A program made the position numbers and the translations under genes. Below, one piece after another: positions 60,951-64,000 of a DNA stretch of 64,000 bases (positions are counted from its first letter, which is position 1; every line of letters begins with the position of its first letter). The DNA is from Ramlibacter albus. GTDB lineage: Bacteria; Pseudomonadota; Gammaproteobacteria; Burkholderiales; Burkholderiaceae_C. The stretch lies in assembly GCF_014297445.1 (NCBI RefSeq), contig NZ_JACORU010000001.1:1240001-1304000 (forward strand), written 5' to 3'. A model generated the notes under the pieces. That model was given only the letters and a program-made list of their open reading frames with translations. It made no database searches and was not told where the DNA came from.

Positions 60951-62015
60951 TTACTTCGCCCGCACGCGCCGGATGTCGCGGTCGGGACGCTGCAGCTTCC
61001 CGACGCGCAGCTGCTTCACCGCGTTCACCACCGCGCGCGCCACGTTGCGAACTTCTTCCTGCACGTGCTCGTCCTTGTCGAGTTCGTCGTGGCTGGTGGC
61101 ATAGGGCTCGTAGTAGCCGATGAAGCGTTCCAGCCGCGCCTGGAAGCCGGCGTCGATCAACCCCATCCAGTCCAGCCAGTCCTCCAGCACCCGGCGCACG
61201 GTTTCGATGCCGGCCACGTCGCCGTGCACCACCACGCCGTAGCAGCGGCCCTGCAGGTGCTTGGGGTAGTCCCAGCCCGCGAGTTCGAGCGCCTTCGCCA
61301 TCTCCGCGTTCTTGCCTTGTGTCGAAGTCGGGTCCGGGTTGCCGCCGTCCGCGCACACCATGCGGTCCATCATCAGCTTGAGCGGGCTCGCGGTCTGGTA
61401 CCAGTGCACGGGCGTGAGCAGGATGACGCCATGCGCCTTCACCCAGCGCTCGAAGATTTCGTTCATCCAGTCGCCGGTTTGCCGCGTCGCGTGGTTCGGG
61501 TAGCAGCTGCACGGCCAGTGGCACAGCGGCATCGCGGTGGACACGCAGCCCTTGCAGGGGTGGATGTGGCGGTCGTAGTCGGAAGTCAGGCGCGACAGGT
61601 CGAGCAGGTCCGCTTCGATGCCGGCTTGTTCCAGCACTTCGCACGCGATCTTCGACAGGCGCCACGTCTTGGAGATTTCGCCCGGGCAAGTGCCGTCATT
61701 GCGCGGCGCCGAGCAGACGACCAGCACGCGCGAGGGCGTGGTGCTCCACGCTTGCTGTGCGGCGACGAGCTTGTCGTGCGCTTCGCGCCATTCGATGGAG
61801 AGGTCGTAGCCGGGGTCGGCGAAGCCGGGCCCGGCCTTCGCGGTGCGCGGCGCCTTGCGGCCTTCCCGGTAGGCTTGCCACGCGATCTCTTCGAGGCGCG
61901 ACAACGCCGGCTGCTCGGCCTCATAGGCCGGGTCGAAGAACTGCTGCATGAAGCGTTCGTGGAACGCGCCGCGCTCCAGCATGTCGGGCGCCTGCCCCTT
62001 GCGAACTTGCGTCAT
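60951..62015 (-). CDS. Flavodoxin-like NAD(P)H-dependent oxidoreductase
   Basis: A 354-residue protein. An N-terminal segment of about 100 residues precedes the flavodoxin-like domain (VLVVCSAPRNDGTCPGEISKTWRLSKIACEVLEQAG, about residues 98-135). The FMN-binding loop LTPVHWYQTASPLKLMMDRMVCADGG is typical of the NADPH-dependent FMN reductase family. A Cys-rich part (HPCKGCVSTAMPLCHWPCSCYP) is like that of multimeric flavodoxins and may bind a metal. ATG at 62015 is used; an earlier one (62057) lies inside the dispersed repeat. The role is unknown. It is the first full gene downstream of senC. Confidence 0.82.
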   Translation of the reverse strand: MTQVRKGQAPDMLERGAFHERFMQQFFDPAYEAEQPALSRLEEIAWQAYREGRKAPRTAKAGPGFADPGYDLSIEWREAHDKLVAAQQAWSTTPSRVLVVCSAPRNDGTCPGEISKTWRLSKIACEVLEQAGIEADLLDLSRLTSDYDRHIHPCKGCVSTAMPLCHWPCSCYPNHATRQTGDWMNEIFERWVKAHGVILLTPVHWYQTASPLKLMMDRMVCADGGNPDPTSTQGKNAEMAKALELAGWDYPKHLQGRCYGVVVHGDVAGIETVRRVLEDWLDWMGLIDAGFQARLERFIGYYEPYATSHDELDKDEHVQEEVRNVARAVVNAVKQLRVGKLQRPDRDIRRVRAK

Positions 62016-62032
62016 CGTGCGACTTCCAACGC

Positions 62033-62104
62033 TGTCATGCCGGGCTCGACCCGGCATCCATGGCGGCGCGCCACGATGGATCCCGGGTCAAGCCCGGGAT
62101 GACA
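62033..62104. repeat. Dispersed palindromic repeat element
   Basis: Two 31-bp arms (62033-62063 and 62074-62104) pair at 27 of 31 positions around a 10-bp loop. The left arm begins TGTCATGCCGGG and the right arm ends CCCGGGATGACA. The core CCCGGG..TGACCCGGG is a kind seen as a scattered intergenic palindrome in proteobacterial genomes (REP/MITE-like). It is placed between the senC stop and the flavodoxin-like gene. As RNA it would form a very stable hairpin and may end or stabilise the senC transcript. No T-run follows. Confidence 0.75.
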
Positions 62105-62105
62105 G

Positions 62106-63158
62106 TCAGACCACAACCAGCTTCGGTTCGCCGGCGCTGCACGCGCCCACCACCGCAGCCTGCTCGAACCCGTGCCGGCGGAACACGGCAAGCACCTGCT
62201 CCGCACTGCCCGGGCTGCACGACACTAGCAGGCCCCCGCTCGTCTGCGGGTCGGTCAACAGCGACTGGTCGACGGCGGCGAAGTCCGACGGCAGCTGCAC
62301 ATCCTTGCCGTAACCGGCCCAGTTGCGGCCGGACGCGCCGGTAATGAAGCCCTCGGCCGCGAGCTCGCGCGCGCCCTGGATCACCGGCACCTTCGCCATG
62401 TCGAGCGTGACGGTCAGGCCCGCGCCGCGCGCAAGCTCCAGCCCGTGGCCGGCCAAGCCGAAACCGGTGACGTCGGTGAGCGCGTGGACGCCCGGCAGCT
62501 CGGCAAGCTCGGGCCCCGGCGTGTTGAGCTTGGTGGTGCTCGCGATCATGCGCGCGTAGCCGTCCGCATCCAGCTTCTCCTTCTTGAGAGCAGCCGAGAG
62601 CACGCCAACCCCCAGCGGCTTGCCAAGGATGAGCACGTCGCCCGCACGCGCATCGGCGTTCTTCTTCACGCGTTGCGGGTGCACGAGGCCCAGCGCCACG
62701 AGGCCGTAGATGGGCTCGACCGAATCGATCGTGTGGCCGCCCGCGACGGGGATGCCCGCCTCGCGGCAAACCGATTGCCCGCCTTCGAGGATGCGCCCGA
62801 TGGTGGCGGTGGACAGCACGTTGATCGGCATTCCGACGAGAGCGAGCGCCATGATCGGCCGCCCGCCCATCGCGTACACGTCGGAGATGGCGTTGGTGGC
62901 CGCGATCCGTCCGAAGTCGTACGGGTCGTCGACGATGGGCATGAAGAAGTCGGTGGTGGCGATCAGCGCCTGCTGGTCGTTGAGCTTGTAGACGGCGGCA
63001 TCATCGGCCGTCTCGATGCCGACGAGCAACTCCGGCGGCACCGGCATGTTCACGGAACCCTTGAGGATCTCGGACAGCACGCCGGGCGCGATCTTGCAGC
63101 CGCAGCCGCCCCCGTGCGAGAGCGAGGTGAGGCGGGGTTCGGTGGGGTTCGTGGTCAT
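62106..63158 (-). CDS. senC: Selenophosphate synthetase of the selenoneine pathway (SelD/SenC)
   Basis: A 350-residue selenide, water dikinase. The catalytic pair is Cys19 and Lys22 in HGGGCGCKIAPGVL, with no selenocysteine codon. The ATP-binding Asp residues are in ETADDAAVYKL and TTDFFMPIVDDPYDFGRIAATNAISDVYAMGG, and GHTIDSVEPIYGL and DPQTSGGLLVSC complete the fold. It makes selenophosphate from selenide and ATP. The ATG overlaps the TGA of a TIGR04348 glycosyltransferase (SenB), so it belongs to the sen operon described for Variovorax and others. Whether it also serves selenocysteine or selenouridine cannot be seen from the window. A palindromic repeat follows. Confidence 0.9.
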   Translation of the reverse strand: MTTNPTEPRLTSLSHGGGCGCKIAPGVLSEILKGSVNMPVPPELLVGIETADDAAVYKLNDQQALIATTDFFMPIVDDPYDFGRIAATNAISDVYAMGGRPIMALALVGMPINVLSTATIGRILEGGQSVCREAGIPVAGGHTIDSVEPIYGLVALGLVHPQRVKKNADARAGDVLILGKPLGVGVLSAALKKEKLDADGYARMIASTTKLNTPGPELAELPGVHALTDVTGFGLAGHGLELARGAGLTVTLDMAKVPVIQGARELAAEGFITGASGRNWAGYGKDVQLPSDFAAVDQSLLTDPQTSGGLLVSCSPGSAEQVLAVFRRHGFEQAAVVGACSAGEPKLVVV

Positions 63159-64000
63159 GGCGGGATCTCCAAATCCTGGACGAGGCGCAGCAGGGCGGCC
63201 TGCTCCGCTTCGGGCGCGAACAAAGCGGCCCGGCGCGCGCATTGTGCCCCCAGCCGCGCGAGGGTGCCTGTGCTGGGGTCTTCCGCGTGGCACAGCCGCA
63301 GCAGGCGCGCGAGGGCCGCCGCGTCGCCATGCTCGAAGTAGCCGTCGTAGTCTTCGCCCAGCATGCCCACGTTGCCCGACACGCGCGAGGCGATCACCGG
63401 CGTGCCGCTGCACACCGCCTCCATCACGACGTGCGCGCCGCCTTCCGCGGCACTCGGGTGCACCAGCACGTGGGCGGCGCGGATTTCCTCGCGCGTGCGC
63501 TCGTGCGGCAGCGCGCCGAGCCAGCGGTAGCCGGGGCACTCGCGCTCGGTGGCGTGGGCGCGCCCGGCCCACGCGGGCTCTTCGGCGGCGCCGATGTGGC
63601 GCAGCTGGATGCCGGGTTCGCCACGCAGCAAACGCGCCGCATCGAAGAACGTGCCCGGGCTCTTCACCTCTCGCAAGTGGCCCACCATCACGGCCGTGAG
63701 TTGCCCCACGGGTTTGGGCAACACGGGCAATGCGGGCGTGGATTGGTAGATGACGCGGGCCTTGGCGCGAAACGGCTGCGGCAGCACGCGCAAGCCGTCT
63801 TCCTGCAGGACGACGAGTTGCGAAGCAGCCTCGATCGAAGCGAGCGACGCGAAATCGTTCGGCAGGTCGCCATACAGGTCCGTGCCCGTCAGCACCACGG
63901 CCAGGCCGCGCGAACCGCGGCTCGCGTGCCACGCCTTCACGGCCGCCGCAGAGCGGCGCGCGTGCAGGGCCAGCATCACCGTGTCGCGCGCCGCATCGGC
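63155..64000 (-). CDS. senB: Selenosugar synthase SenB (TIGR04348 glycosyltransferase), 5' truncated
   Basis: The frame is open to the right edge, so about 40-60 N-terminal residues are missing; the GTG at 63979 is internal. MLALHARRSAAAV, VVLTGTDLYGDL, AVMVGHLREVKSPGTFFDAARLL, HIGAAEEP, YRWLGALPHERT, HPSAAEGGAHVVMEAVCSGTPVIASRVSGNVGMLGEDYDGYF are the TIGR04348 markers in a GT4-like fold. SenB joins selenophosphate to a UDP-sugar to give a selenosugar, the selenium donor of SenA. senA and the hercynine methyltransferase are not in view. The overlap with senC supports the operon. Confidence 0.87.
   Translation of the reverse strand, partial: ADAARDTVMLALHARRSAAAVKAWHASRGSRGLAVVLTGTDLYGDLPNDFASLASIEAASQLVVLQEDGLRVLPQPFRAKARVIYQSTPALPVLPKPVGQLTAVMVGHLREVKSPGTFFDAARLLRGEPGIQLRHIGAAEEPAWAGRAHATERECPGYRWLGALPHERTREEIRAAHVLVHPSAAEGGAHVVMEAVCSGTPVIASRVSGNVGMLGEDYDGYFEHGDAAALARLLRLCHAEDPSTGTLARLGAQCARRAALFAPEAEQAALLRLVQDLEIPP

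Noticed and set aside
62106..63158. Selenocysteine-containing SelD
   Set aside because: The catalytic position is a normal Cys codon and there is no in-frame TGA in the conserved N-terminus.

Overview
The window reads as a chromosomal stretch of a high-GC betaproteobacterium of the order Burkholderiales, most like Comamonadaceae such as Ramlibacter or Variovorax. The grounds are the strong G/C third-position bias, two tripartite-tricarboxylate (Bug) binding proteins, several family III CoA-transferases, an E. coli-type homoprotocatechuate (hpa) operon, and a selenoneine-type senB-senC pair. The genus assignment is inference. Coding density is very high. I see no rRNA, tRNA, CRISPR array, prophage or intact insertion sequence.

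Layout. 1-904: end of a yqjD-yqjE-yqjK-like envelope operon. 931-4542: an HtrA-type protease and an orphan sensor kinase. 4547-10154: an RND efflux pump with a DUF2892 protein, a divergent ArsR repressor and a glyoxalase-II-like hydrolase, with an operator in the shared promoter. 10215-13806: creD, an M48 protease and ampG (envelope and peptidoglycan recycling). 13807-17511: an acyl-CoA ligase, then an OmpR/EnvZ-type two-component pair followed by a structured non-coding stretch with a strong terminator. 17515-24678: a lipid or acyl-CoA module (SDR, nitronate monooxygenase, thiolase, CoA-transferase, crotonase, Bug protein, LysR). 24742-33280: housekeeping and mixed genes (M15 peptidase, CMD-like protein, YbfB-type MFS, waaF, zinc-finger protein, ilvE, S9 peptidase, radA).

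33341-41287 is a complete lower homoprotocatechuate meta-cleavage operon (hpaR-G1-G2-E-D-F-H-I) extended by a class II aldolase and a ketopantoate-reductase-like gene; the hydroxylase hpaBC is not here. 41332-42059 is a FitAB/VapBC-type toxin-antitoxin pair. 42056-48242 holds a DMT exporter, a metallo-hydrolase, an Old Yellow Enzyme with an orphan Tat-exported solute-binding protein, a decayed erythromycin-esterase gene, a 27-residue membrane peptide and a SemiSWEET sugar carrier. 48239-58446 is a second, larger acyl-CoA module built around an IclR regulator; two divergent promoters in it carry the same GTTTCG-N5-CGAAAC palindrome. 58558-60146 is hipBA. 60155-62015 holds an SDR and a flavodoxin-like reductase.

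The window ends in a translationally coupled senB-senC pair (62106-64000, minus strand): selenosugar synthase and selenophosphate synthetase of the selenoneine pathway. This is the most distinctive specialised-metabolism locus here; senA should lie just beyond the right edge.

A recurring structural feature is how tightly convergent genes are packed. Eleven of twelve convergent junctions have 26 bp or less between stop codons, or overlap, and four share or abut stop codons inside a TGATCA or CTAG palindrome. Only one convergent junction carries a recognisable intrinsic terminator.
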